A DNA stretch of 64,000 nt, taken from contig NZ_AKJY01000012.1 in the NCBI RefSeq assembly GCF_000282115.1, forward strand, positions 62,001 to 126,000, written 5' to 3'. The translations under genes and the position numbers were made by a program. The notes under the pieces are model-generated. The model saw only the letters and a list, made by a program, of their open reading frames with translations. It was not told where the DNA came from and made no database searches. Positions 52,681 to 61,505 of the stretch are shown here, piece after piece. This DNA comes from Chryseobacterium populi (GTDB lineage: Bacteria > Bacteroidota > Bacteroidia > Flavobacteriales > Weeksellaceae). Position 1 is the first letter of the stretch, and each line of letters begins with the position of its first letter.

Positions 52681-53742
52681 ATGAATAATATTAATAAACC
52701 ATATTATATAGCAGAAACAGCCTTTCACCATGAGGGTAATATTAATTTCTTAGAAAATTTAATAGATGATATTGCCAAATTGGATATTGATGCGATAAAA
52801 TTTCATTTGTTATTAGATTTAGAAGATTACATCGTAGAAAATCATCCGGCGAAAGAAGTATTAAAAAAAATATCCTTAGATCAGGAAAATTGGTTAAATA
52901 TATTTGAAAGAGTAAAAACACTTGGAAAAGAAATCGTTTTATTATGTAATGATTTAAAATCCTTAAAATTTGCAAATCAAATACAGGATTCGTTTCCTAT
53001 TATCGGAATTGAGTTACATTCTACAGGACTGAATGATTTGTTCTTATTAGAAGAATCAATTCAATTCAAAAAAACAATAATATTAGGGGTAGGAGGATCA
53101 ACATTCGATGAAGTGCAATATGCCGTTGATTTTTTAAAATCCAATAATAAAAACGATATATTGTTGATACACGGATTTCAAAACTATCCTACAAATTATA
53201 AAGATATTAACTTTAAAAGAATAAATCTATTATCCTCTGCATTTGGTTTGCCAATAGGTTATGCAGACCATACAGATCCTAATGATAACAAAAACAAAAT
53301 AATTTCTACCTTGCCAATTTTGTATGGAGTGAATGTGATAGAAAAACACATTACCAATGTATTTGGAGAAAAAAGAATTGATGCCCAGGCAGCAATAGAT
53401 CTAAAAACAATGGAAGAAGTAATAGAATTAGGTAACGCAATATATAAATCAATAGGTGAAAATTCAATCATTTTTTCTGAAGCAGAGCTCAATTACGGGA
53501 ACACGGGACCTATGAAAAAAGCACTGGTTGCAAGAAGAGAGATTAAGAAAGGGGAGATCCTGAAAAAAGAAGATATTGCTTTCAAAAGAACAGAAGAATC
53601 AAGCCCATTATCCCAAAAAGATTTTAATAAAGTAGTGAATGCAATTGCTTTGACTGATCTTAAAAAGGATCAAATATTAAGTTTCTCAAATCTTGAGTAT
53701 AAGTTTCAAAAACCATCTTTTGAACAGTTTTTTGTAAAATAA
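52681..53742 (+). CDS. Divergent second NeuB/SpsE-family synthase
   Basis: A 353-residue NeuB-family protein, clearly different from the one at 49465. The barrel (YYIAETAFHHEGNINFLENL; IGYADHTDPNDNKN; VIEKHITNVFG) and SAF domain (ALVARREIKKGEILKKEDIA) are present, and the metal His of DHT and EKH are kept. But the canonical NHNG becomes HHEG (residues 16-19), KFQT becomes KFHL, the HCNTEYP block becomes HGFQNYP, and the GPDH motif after EKH is replaced by RIDAQ. It probably uses a different aldose. Its partner is the SpsF-like gene 6 bases downstream. Confidence 0.82.
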   Translation: MNNINKPYYIAETAFHHEGNINFLENLIDDIAKLDIDAIKFHLLLDLEDYIVENHPAKEVLKKISLDQENWLNIFERVKTLGKEIVLLCNDLKSLKFANQIQDSFPIIGIELHSTGLNDLFLLEESIQFKKTIILGVGGSTFDEVQYAVDFLKSNNKNDILLIHGFQNYPTNYKDINFKRINLLSSAFGLPIGYADHTDPNDNKNKIISTLPILYGVNVIEKHITNVFGEKRIDAQAAIDLKTMEEVIELGNAIYKSIGENSIIFSEAELNYGNTGPMKKALVARREIKKGEILKKEDIAFKRTEESSPLSQKDFNKVVNAIALTDLKKDQILSFSNLEYKFQKPSFEQFFVK

Positions 53743-53748
53743 TATAAC

Positions 53749-54555
53749 ATGAAAATAGGATTATTAATTACAGCAAGGTTAAAATCATCAAGATTACCTT
53801 TTAAGTTATTGAGAGACCTGAACGGATATTCAATTATAGAGCATGTGATTAATCGGAGTAAGGCTATAAATGATGTTGAAGAAATAGTTCTATGTACCTC
53901 AACGAATCTTCAGGACAAACCACTGGTGGAAGTTGCGAAAAAAAATGATATTTTTTATTATTTAGGATCAGAAGAAGATGTGTTACAGAGATTAAGTGAT
54001 GCTTCTCAATTTTTTGGTTTTGATTATGTTTTAAGTATTACAGGAGAGAATCCTATATTATCTATAGACCATGCTAATCTTATGATTAATCGTATAAAAA
54101 CTTTAAAAGAAGATTTTATCTACATTGATGGCCTGCCAATTGGAACTGCAGTTTACGGCCTGAATGTAAATGCTCTGAAGACAGTATGTGAATTCAAAAA
54201 AGAAATAGATACAGAAATTTGGGGTCCACTTATTAACAGACCGGAAATATTCAAAGTTGGAAAAATCATTGCAGAAGAATTTTATAACAGACCAGGCTTA
54301 AGATTAACGAATGATTACTTTGAGGATTTTGAATTGATGAATAATATTTTTAATCATTTTGATAGGAAATCAATACCATCATTATATGCGGTTTTAAAAT
54401 ATATGGATAATAACCCGGAAGTTTTAAAGATTAATAGTGAAAGGATACAGTTGGCTTTGGAAAATGATACCTTAGAAAGAATAGACAGGTTTTTCAAAGA
54501 TAATTATGAAAAGATTTTAGAATTAAAACAGAAAAATTATAGCAATGATTTTTGA
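53749..54555 (+). CDS. SpsF-like cytidylyltransferase
   Basis: A 268-residue nucleotidyltransferase. The N-terminal signature LLITARLKSSRLPFKLLRDL fits the SpsF/KdsB group (ARxxSxRLPxK), and LSITGENPILSIDHANLMI supplies the metal-binding acidic region. SpsF sits beside SpsE (a NeuB) in the Bacillus spore polysaccharide locus, and the same adjacency here suggests it makes the CMP form of a nonulosonic acid. A canonical LegF/NeuA (PARGGSKRLPGKN) is absent, so it may serve both synthases. It overlaps the next gene by 11 bases. Confidence 0.82.
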   Translation: MKIGLLITARLKSSRLPFKLLRDLNGYSIIEHVINRSKAINDVEEIVLCTSTNLQDKPLVEVAKKNDIFYYLGSEEDVLQRLSDASQFFGFDYVLSITGENPILSIDHANLMINRIKTLKEDFIYIDGLPIGTAVYGLNVNALKTVCEFKKEIDTEIWGPLINRPEIFKVGKIIAEEFYNRPGLRLTNDYFEDFELMNNIFNHFDRKSIPSLYAVLKYMDNNPEVLKINSERIQLALENDTLERIDRFFKDNYEKILELKQKNYSNDF

Positions 54556-54973
54556 TAGAATAGAAAAAATAAACGAATACGGACTTGATCTGAACTTTAT
54601 TGTTGATGATTTGAAACAAAAAAAGTTTGTAAAAGGAAAATATAACATAGACGAACCCAATTTTTTTGGAATAGATTTGGAATACATTACAAAAGATTCA
54701 AAAGAGGGGATTTGGGAAGCTCATCGCAAATATTTGGATATTCATATTATTTTGGAAGGAAAAGAAATTATAGAAATAGCTGATATTAATGAGGCTGAAA
54801 GCACAAAAGAATACGAAGATGATTATGAGTTATTTAATTCAATAGCTCAACATAAAATTTATCTGAGACCCGGATATTTTTTGATTCTTTTCCCACATGA
54901 AGTGCATAAAACATCTGTTAAGACAGATGAGGCAATTGCTGTTAAAAAGAAAGTTTTTAAAAAATTATTATAA
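54545..54973 (+). CDS. YhcH/NanQ-like cupin, putative sugar anomerase
   Basis: A 142-residue YhcH/YjgK/YiaL-family cupin. Metal ligands appear in WEAHRKYLDIHIILEGKEII and FPHEVHKTSVK. In E. coli YhcH (NanQ) is part of the sialic acid catabolic operon and acts as a sialic acid anomerase. Here it overlaps an SpsF-like gene by 11 bases inside a biosynthetic locus, which is unusual. It may convert the alpha or beta anomer of the locus' own nonulosonic acid; this is inference. Confidence 0.87.
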   Translation: MIFDRIEKINEYGLDLNFIVDDLKQKKFVKGKYNIDEPNFFGIDLEYITKDSKEGIWEAHRKYLDIHIILEGKEIIEIADINEAESTKEYEDDYELFNSIAQHKIYLRPGYFLILFPHEVHKTSVKTDEAIAVKKKVFKKLL

Positions 54974-54988
54974 TTTAAAGCTAGAAAA

Positions 54989-56260
54989 ATGAAGACTGTT
55001 ATAAATTGTATTATAATATTGGGTTATGTATTAATGTTTCAACAAAAAGTGTATGGTCAACAAAAAGTAAAAATTGTTGACTATAAGATCAGTGCTAAAC
55101 AACCGGAATTTTACAATGCAATTTATACTTCAACTAAAGGTAATGATTTAAGATCCAGAAACTTAATTTCCGCGGATAATGGTTTGTCATGGATAGAAAA
55201 AGCGACAAATACCAAAGGAATTGCTTTACCCCCAAAGTATGGAAGAAGAGTCCCTGTAACATCAGTTTACGATACTAATCAAAATTTATTTGTTACTTTT
55301 TTTAATGCTTTAGACAATCCAAATGTGTCATCAAAGATTGCGGAGCCTAAAGAAGCTTTAAAAGATTATTATATCCGGTATAGAGTATCAAATGATAATG
55401 GGAAAAGTTGGCTAAGTGATGAGCCGATTGTAATACAGGGCAATAATTACTCAGGAAAAAATCCACTACCTTTAGTTACAGTTGGTGAAAATGCGTATTA
55501 TTTGGGAGACACTGGAAGTAGAGCTATAATAACTTCAAATGGAACAATTTTATTGCCTGCACAAAAAACGGTAAAAGCTAGTCAAAAAGATAATAAATTA
55601 AATAAAAATCAATTGTATAATCCTAATGGAGGGTATACATATACTGAAGCTATTATACTACAAGGATCATGGGAAAACCAAAAGATCATCTGGAAAAACG
55701 TTAGTGCAATAAAAGGAGATCCCAATAAAACAACCAGAGGTTTAATTGAACCTACGATTGTTGAATTAAGCAACGGATACATACTTTCTATCATGAGAGG
55801 CAGCAATGGAGGAGACAAAGATAAAAGCTTCTTGTTACCTAGCTATAAATGGATGTCATATTCTTCTGATAATGGAAAGGCATGGTCACAACCTGAACCT
55901 TGGACATATAATGATGGGACAAACTTTTATTCTCCATCTTCGATGTCCATTTTATACAAACATACAAATGGCAGAGTTTTTTGGATAGGTAATATCAATG
56001 AAAATAATTCCAAAGGAGCTCAGAATCGATACCCTTTGGTAATAGGGGAGGTTGATCAAAAATCTATGAAATTAATTAAATCATCAGTCATCCTTTTAGA
56101 TGATTTGAAAACTACAGATAAAGGAAAAGGAGAATTAGATTTAGGACATGTTACTATAATCGAAGATAAAAATACAAAAGAATTGATCATTGTTTATCCC
56201 AGAATTTTTGGGAATTCAAAACAGAGAGAGTGGGCAACAATAAGATTAAGTGTAAAGTAA
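54989..56260 (+). CDS. Secreted sialidase-like protein with three Asp boxes
   Basis: A 423-residue exported beta-propeller protein with signal MKTVINCIIILGYVLMF...VYGQQ. Asp boxes (SxDxGxxW) occur at residues 61-68 (SADNGLSW), 134-141 (SNDNGKSW) and 292-299 (SSDNGKAW). TTRGLIEPTIVELSNGYILS and SIMRGSNGG resemble the sialidase glutamate/arginine region. I do not see the N-terminal RIP motif, so catalysis is uncertain. It could cleave nonulosonic acids or bind them. Its position between NanQ-like and Wzy genes links it to the surface glycan. Confidence 0.82.
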   Translation: MKTVINCIIILGYVLMFQQKVYGQQKVKIVDYKISAKQPEFYNAIYTSTKGNDLRSRNLISADNGLSWIEKATNTKGIALPPKYGRRVPVTSVYDTNQNLFVTFFNALDNPNVSSKIAEPKEALKDYYIRYRVSNDNGKSWLSDEPIVIQGNNYSGKNPLPLVTVGENAYYLGDTGSRAIITSNGTILLPAQKTVKASQKDNKLNKNQLYNPNGGYTYTEAIILQGSWENQKIIWKNVSAIKGDPNKTTRGLIEPTIVELSNGYILSIMRGSNGGDKDKSFLLPSYKWMSYSSDNGKAWSQPEPWTYNDGTNFYSPSSMSILYKHTNGRVFWIGNINENNSKGAQNRYPLVIGEVDQKSMKLIKSSVILLDDLKTTDKGKGELDLGHVTIIEDKNTKELIIVYPRIFGNSKQREWATIRLSVK

Positions 56261-56275
56261 TATTTAATTTTTATA

Positions 56276-57415
56276 ATGAAAAAGCTCAATCCTAAGATAT
56301 TAACAATATTATTTTTCCTATTCTTATTTATCCAAATTGTACCTTTTCTAACAAGGGAGAATATGCAACAGATTTTAATATTGGATTACTCTGTTATCTT
56401 TCCGCTCATTTTTCTATATACTGCATTAAAAAGAGATAATAAGAACTTATTTCAATATTTATATTTTCTGGCAATATCAATAGCATCCTTCGCACTATAT
56501 ATTTTTGGGTTTTCCGGATCTATTTCTGGTTTTATTCTTTGTGCAACAGTGCCATATTTTATGGTGAATCAATTTAAGACTCCTCAAAAATTAATTGAAG
56601 CATTATTCCCTGCAATTAAATGGGGTTGTGTTTTGATTATAATTCTAGGGACAATAATGTTTATTGGTATAAGGGATCAACTTAATAATATGGTGTTGAT
56701 GACGACATTTTTCATAAAGGCAAGTATTAACTATGTTTCGTTATTATTCTATGGATTTACTACTCTTTATATTTTGTTGTATGATTTAAAAGAAAAATAT
56801 TCAGAGAAGCCTACAAAGTTTGAATATGCAATTGCAATTTTAATGTTGGCAACATCTGCATTTTATAGTGCAATGTATTTGACACGAAGTACATTCATAG
56901 CTTCAATTGTTTTGTTCGCTGTTTTTTTCAGACAAAAAAGGATAATCATTTTTATATCTCTTATTTTGGCCTTTATTATTTTTAGTGACAAAGTATATGA
57001 ATTCATAGTGGGGCTATTGGGAACAGATTCTGTGAGTGATTTAGCTACACAGGATATCAGGGTAAAATCAATTAATAATTTAATAGATCAATCACTAATT
57101 TTTGATTATGATTTTACCAATAATATGTCATATTCTTCCTTAATAAATGTATTGTTCTGCTTGTTTCCTTTTTCTCTTGTTTTAGGAGTGCCTTTAATTG
57201 CTTATATAGCTGGTATTGTTAAACAGAAGAATCTGGATAGAATGATTTTTTATATATTATTACTGGCTTCTTCAATATTTGTTTCTTTATACCAAATGGA
57301 TTTCTTTTCAGCATTTGTATTGTACTTTATAGGCCAAACTCTTTTGCTTGAAAAACGATATTCGATATATAATAAGACCTTTGTAAGAAATGTGTCTTTT
57401 AATTTAAGTAAATGA
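56276..57415 (+). CDS. Wzy-like O-antigen/capsule polymerase
   Basis: A 379-residue integral membrane protein with about ten hydrophobic segments and a large periplasmic loop near residues 235-285 (GLLGTDSVSDLATQDIRVKS). Low sequence conservation is normal for Wzy. Its neighbours (Wzx, glycosyltransferase, Wza/Wzc) make a polymerase the best reading. It overlaps the next gene by 4 bases. Confidence 0.75.
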   Translation: MKKLNPKILTILFFLFLFIQIVPFLTRENMQQILILDYSVIFPLIFLYTALKRDNKNLFQYLYFLAISIASFALYIFGFSGSISGFILCATVPYFMVNQFKTPQKLIEALFPAIKWGCVLIIILGTIMFIGIRDQLNNMVLMTTFFIKASINYVSLLFYGFTTLYILLYDLKEKYSEKPTKFEYAIAILMLATSAFYSAMYLTRSTFIASIVLFAVFFRQKRIIIFISLILAFIIFSDKVYEFIVGLLGTDSVSDLATQDIRVKSINNLIDQSLIFDYDFTNNMSYSSLINVLFCLFPFSLVLGVPLIAYIAGIVKQKNLDRMIFYILLLASSIFVSLYQMDFFSAFVLYFIGQTLLLEKRYSIYNKTFVRNVSFNLSK

Positions 57416-58554
57416 AAAAGATAATAAATAAATTAATTACAATTAATTTGTATCCATTTGTTTTGAATATAGATTTTCAAAAAAAAATATTAAAAAGATA
57501 CAATAATCCAAAAGATCTTATCGAGCGATCATTTTTTCAATATAAAGTTCAATTTGATGTAGTCCCATTTTATAAAAAAATAATCAATAATATTATTGGA
57601 TTCTTCGCCATCTTTTATTTCTTTTTGAAAGGGATATTAAAACAAAATAACTTAATAAAAGATAATTTAAGCACATCCAAGAAGGTAGCAATATTTCCGT
57701 ATAAAAACTATCACTATCCTAATATAATCCCCATAGAGCTAAAGGATGAATTTCATATCCAGGAAATTAATTTTATGGAAGATTTTTTATTTAAAAAGAA
57801 AGATTTCAAATTTATATTAAACTTTATAAAAAAATACCCGCTCCATTTTTATTTTTTGTCTAAATGTATATCGAAAATAATGTTTTACAGGTATATTATA
57901 GAAAGATATAAGCCCTCAGCAATAATAAGCAGCGCAGAATATTCATTTTCATCTTCCATTTCAACGCAATTTTGCAGAGAAAATAATATTGAACAAATAA
58001 ATATTATGCACGGTGAAAAGTTTTTTATAATTAAAGACAGTTTTTTTGAATTTGATCGGTTTTATATTTGGGATGAATTCTATAAAGATCTGTTTATTAA
58101 TTTGAAAGCTTCTTCAAATCAATTCATAATAGGTAATTTTCCCAATTTAAAGATGGATGTAAAACCCAATCAGGAAAAATATAAATATACTTATTATTTA
58201 GCTGCAGAAAATCAAGCCGAATTAAGCAAAATAAAGGAAAGCTTACTGAAAATAGAGAATCCTGAAAAAATATGTATAAGATTCCATCCCAGATATTCTG
58301 ATTTTAAAACGGTTAAACAAATTTTTGAAGGTTTTGTTATCGAAAACCCAAAAGAAACAACAATGGAAGAGTCGTTTAGTAGAACAGAAAATGTTATATC
58401 ATTATATTCCTCATGTCTTGTGCAGGCTTATTTCAATCAAAAAAATATAATTGTTGATGATGTGAATAACAGCTCGGATAAATTAAAAATTTTGAAAGAT
58501 TCTGAATATATAATATTATCCAAGCCTCATCAACTTTTAAGTGCTATAATTTAA
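57412..58554 (+). CDS. Putative GT-B glycosyltransferase with sialyltransferase-like motifs
   Basis: A 380-residue protein whose family I cannot name with certainty. One hydrophobic stretch (IIGFFAIFYFFLKGIL, residues ~61-76) may anchor it. The C-terminal half looks like a GT-B glycosyltransferase: INIMHGEKFFI near residue 200, IRFHPRYSD (HP at 292-293) and ENVISLYSSCLVQAY (SS at 333-334). HP and S(S/T) motifs occur in bacterial sialyltransferases of GT38, GT52 and GT80. In a nonulosonic acid locus this is the best candidate for the acid's transferase. I could not locate the D/E-D/E-G motif. Confidence 0.6.
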   Translation: MKKIINKLITINLYPFVLNIDFQKKILKRYNNPKDLIERSFFQYKVQFDVVPFYKKIINNIIGFFAIFYFFLKGILKQNNLIKDNLSTSKKVAIFPYKNYHYPNIIPIELKDEFHIQEINFMEDFLFKKKDFKFILNFIKKYPLHFYFLSKCISKIMFYRYIIERYKPSAIISSAEYSFSSSISTQFCRENNIEQINIMHGEKFFIIKDSFFEFDRFYIWDEFYKDLFINLKASSNQFIIGNFPNLKMDVKPNQEKYKYTYYLAAENQAELSKIKESLLKIENPEKICIRFHPRYSDFKTVKQIFEGFVIENPKETTMEESFSRTENVISLYSSCLVQAYFNQKNIIVDDVNNSSDKLKILKDSEYIILSKPHQLLSAII

Positions 58555-58561
58555 AAAATCA

Positions 58562-59815
58562 ATGAAAGACAAATTAAAAACAATTGTTAAGACTGCAATT
58601 TTCAAAGATTCTTTGATATATGGCTTAACAAATGCTTTGTATACTGGCCTGCCGATTTTGCTAATGCCTTTTTTAATTGCTGTTTTAAATCCTGCAGATT
58701 ATGGAAAAATAGAACTGTTTAGAAGTATTACGATGGTTCTGACACCAATAGTTGGATTAAGTACGGTACAGTCTATAACACGATATTATTATGACTTGAA
58801 TGAAGAAGACTTCAAAAAATTTACAGCATCGATAATTATTTTACAATTGATCAATTCAGTCGTTGCCTTAATAATTATGTATATTGTGAGTTTTTTTATA
58901 GCCAAAGAATATTATATATTAATGGTTCTTGCTATAATTTTCTTTGTATTTAACCAAATAACAGAGGCTTTATTATCAATATACAGAGTAAAAAGGCAAC
59001 CAAGAAACTATCTTATTATAAGAATAGGAATCGTTGTTCTCGATTTACTCCTACTTACCATTTTATATTATACTTTTACAAAATATGACTGGACTTACAG
59101 AGTATTGCCAAATGTTGTATCTACTACTGTTTTAGGGATTATTTGTTTGAGTTTGTTATGGAAAAAATTTGACATAAAATTTCAGTTTGATTACCCGTTG
59201 CTAAAAATCGCAGTTATATTTAGCACACCTCTTATTATCCATATGATATCGGGATATATTTTAAACATTGGTGATCGATTTTTTATCACTTATTATTTAG
59301 GAACTGGCGAGTTAGGTAACTATTCTGTTGCATACCAAATTGGATTAATTGTGAGTTTCTTTTTTACAAGTTTCAACCTTGCATGGACACCTACTTTTTT
59401 CGAATGGATGGAACAAGAAAAATATAGTGCAATTAATAAAGTTAAAAAGGTTATTTTCGTCATTATTCCTTTAATCGGTTTTTTCTCTGTTTTAGGCTGG
59501 AATATACTTTCTAAATCTATTCCTAATCTGGCGAAATATAATGTAGATTTAAAATTAGTTGTAATCATTACATTAGCATATATAATTTTATCTTTTTATA
59601 AATTTAATTCTAATTACTATTTTTATTTTAAACAGACAAAAACACTTGCAACCATTACATTTGTAACTGGCATTGTATGTGTTGTTTTATATATGATTCT
59701 AATCCCAAAAATGGGTGTGATGGGAGCAGCGATTGCAACACTTATTACGTTTATTTTAATGTTTATTAGTACTTATATCTTTAAGCCAAATGAAAAAAAT
59801 ATTGAGAAACCTTAG
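58562..59815 (+). CDS. Wzx-like oligosaccharide flippase
   Basis: A 417-residue integral membrane protein with 12 or so helices and the polysaccharide-transport (MATE-like) pattern, starting DSLIYGLTNALYTGLPILLM and containing MISGYILNIGDRFFITYYLG. It should flip the lipid-linked repeat unit across the inner membrane before Wzy polymerisation. Its 3' end overlaps the acetyltransferase gene by 26 bases. Confidence 0.85.
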   Translation: MKDKLKTIVKTAIFKDSLIYGLTNALYTGLPILLMPFLIAVLNPADYGKIELFRSITMVLTPIVGLSTVQSITRYYYDLNEEDFKKFTASIIILQLINSVVALIIMYIVSFFIAKEYYILMVLAIIFFVFNQITEALLSIYRVKRQPRNYLIIRIGIVVLDLLLLTILYYTFTKYDWTYRVLPNVVSTTVLGIICLSLLWKKFDIKFQFDYPLLKIAVIFSTPLIIHMISGYILNIGDRFFITYYLGTGELGNYSVAYQIGLIVSFFFTSFNLAWTPTFFEWMEQEKYSAINKVKKVIFVIIPLIGFFSVLGWNILSKSIPNLAKYNVDLKLVVIITLAYIILSFYKFNSNYYFYFKQTKTLATITFVTGIVCVVLYMILIPKMGVMGAAIATLITFILMFISTYIFKPNEKNIEKP

Positions 59816-60290
59816 AAGGAAAATTCTTACCTATATTGCTTTTTATAGATCAGGAAAGAATAAAGAAGTATTCAAATCTATAATTTTAGGATGGGTAAAA
59901 CTAAATAAAAATACAAAGGTTGGACAAAACGTAAGCTTTAATGGTTGTACAATCTATGGAAACGGAAAAGTAGAGATAGGTGATAATTTTCATTCTGCAA
60001 AAGGATTAATTATGTTAACTACTTATCATAATCATAATGGAAATAAAATACCTTATGATGAAACCGTTATTCATAAGGATATTAAAATAGGAGATAATGT
60101 TTGGATTGGAATGAATGTAATAGTTTTGGGAGGGGCCACTATAGGTGAAGGAGCCATAGTTCAGGCAGGAAGTGTTGTTTCCAAAAGTATACCCCCTTTA
60201 GCTATTGCAGGAGGTAACCCAGCGACACCATTTAAAAACAGGGATGAAAAGAGATATTTTGAATTAAAGGCAGAGAAAAAGTTTCAATAA
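59790..60290 (+). CDS. Hexapeptide-repeat O-acetyltransferase
   Basis: A 166-residue left-handed beta-helix acetyltransferase. Repeats include IYGNGKVEIGDNFHSAKGLI and DNVWIGMNVIVLGGATIGEG. The catalytic His is likely in TTYHNHNGNKIPYDE. The C-terminus is PATPFKNRDEKRYFELK. It probably acetylates a sugar of the repeat unit. It overlaps the flippase gene by 26 bases, which fits tight co-expression. Confidence 0.83.
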   Translation: MKKILRNLRRKILTYIAFYRSGKNKEVFKSIILGWVKLNKNTKVGQNVSFNGCTIYGNGKVEIGDNFHSAKGLIMLTTYHNHNGNKIPYDETVIHKDIKIGDNVWIGMNVIVLGGATIGEGAIVQAGSVVSKSIPPLAIAGGNPATPFKNRDEKRYFELKAEKKFQ

Positions 60291-60338
60291 TTACATATTT
60301 ATAGGCACTTGTTTTAAAAATTAAATAATTTAGATTAA

Positions 60339-61505
60339 ATGAAAAAAATACTATATCTAACATTTTACTTTGAACCTGATTTGTGTGCAGGATCATTTAG
60401 AAATAGCCCATTGATAAAGGAATTAGCAGAACAGGCTTCAGGTATTGCTGAAATAGATGTTATAACCAGTGTTCCAAATAGATATAAAACTTACGAGACT
60501 GAAGCATTAAAATACGAAAAAAGAGGAAATTTAAATATCCATCGAATCCCTCTACCTTCTCATAATAATGGAATGAAGGATCAGATATTTTCATATAAAG
60601 AGTATTATACAAAAGCAATAAAGCTTACGAAAGATAAAAAATATGACCTGGTAATATCTTCTTCTTCAAGATTGTTCACAGCCTATTTGGGATATAAAAT
60701 TGCATCCAAAAACAAAGTTCCACTTTATTTGGATGTTCGTGACATTTTTTATGATACAATGGAAGATGTTTTAAAAAATAAAATGCTAAAAACATTTTTA
60801 TTACCTGTTATAAAGCAGATTGAGAAACGTACATTTTCATATGCCTCGCATATTAATTTGATTTCAGAAGGATTTAAATCTTATTTTAAACAATATAACA
60901 AATGTAATTACACCTATTTTACAAATGGGATAGACCCTGTTTTCATTAATAACAATGCCTCATTGGAAATACCTAAGGAACCGAAGAAAATTGTATACGC
61001 AGGTAATTTAGGAGAAGGTCAAGGGTTAGATAAAATTATACCAGATGCAGCAAAATTATTAGGAAATGATTATGAGTTTGTCATTATTGGAGATGGGGGA
61101 ATAAAAAACAGATTACTGGAAAAGATAAAATCTTTAAACCTTAAAAATGTTACTTTTTTTAATCCAATGAAGCGTGAAGAACTTATAAAGGTCTATGAAG
61201 AATGTGATTTTACCTTTGTTCATTTAAATGACTATGAAGCTTTTAAAAAAGTATTGCCATCTAAAGTTTTTGAATTGGCTTGTTTTCCACAACCGATAAT
61301 TGCAGGAGTTGGAGGATATGCAAATACATTTATTGCGGAGAACATACCAAACAAGATTCTGTTTAAGCCTTGTGATGTTGAAGATTTTGTGAACCAGTTG
61401 AAAAACTTTACTTACACGCGAAGCAAAAGAGAAAAATTCATAGAAGAATTTGAGCGTTCTACTATTAATCGTGAAATGGCATCTTCAATGCTTAAATATT
61501 TATGA
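60339..61505 (+). CDS. GT4 family glycosyltransferase
   Basis: A 388-residue GT-B retaining glycosyltransferase. It has an N-terminal nucleotide-fold half beginning ILYLTFYFEPDLCAGSFRNS and a C-terminal donor-binding half with IVYAGNLGEGQGLDKIIPDA and KVLPSKVFELACFPQPIIAG. The acceptor and donor cannot be assigned. Its stop overlaps the ATG of the SDR gene. Confidence 0.87.
   Translation: MKKILYLTFYFEPDLCAGSFRNSPLIKELAEQASGIAEIDVITSVPNRYKTYETEALKYEKRGNLNIHRIPLPSHNNGMKDQIFSYKEYYTKAIKLTKDKKYDLVISSSSRLFTAYLGYKIASKNKVPLYLDVRDIFYDTMEDVLKNKMLKTFLLPVIKQIEKRTFSYASHINLISEGFKSYFKQYNKCNYTYFTNGIDPVFINNNASLEIPKEPKKIVYAGNLGEGQGLDKIIPDAAKLLGNDYEFVIIGDGGIKNRLLEKIKSLNLKNVTFFNPMKREELIKVYEECDFTFVHLNDYEAFKKVLPSKVFELACFPQPIIAGVGGYANTFIAENIPNKILFKPCDVEDFVNQLKNFTYTRSKREKFIEEFERSTINREMASSMLKYL

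Noticed and set aside
52681-56260. Sialic acid catabolic operon (NanA/NanE/NanK-like)
   Set aside because: YhcH and the sialidase-like gene hinted at this, but no lyase, kinase or epimerase of catabolism is present and all neighbours are biosynthetic.
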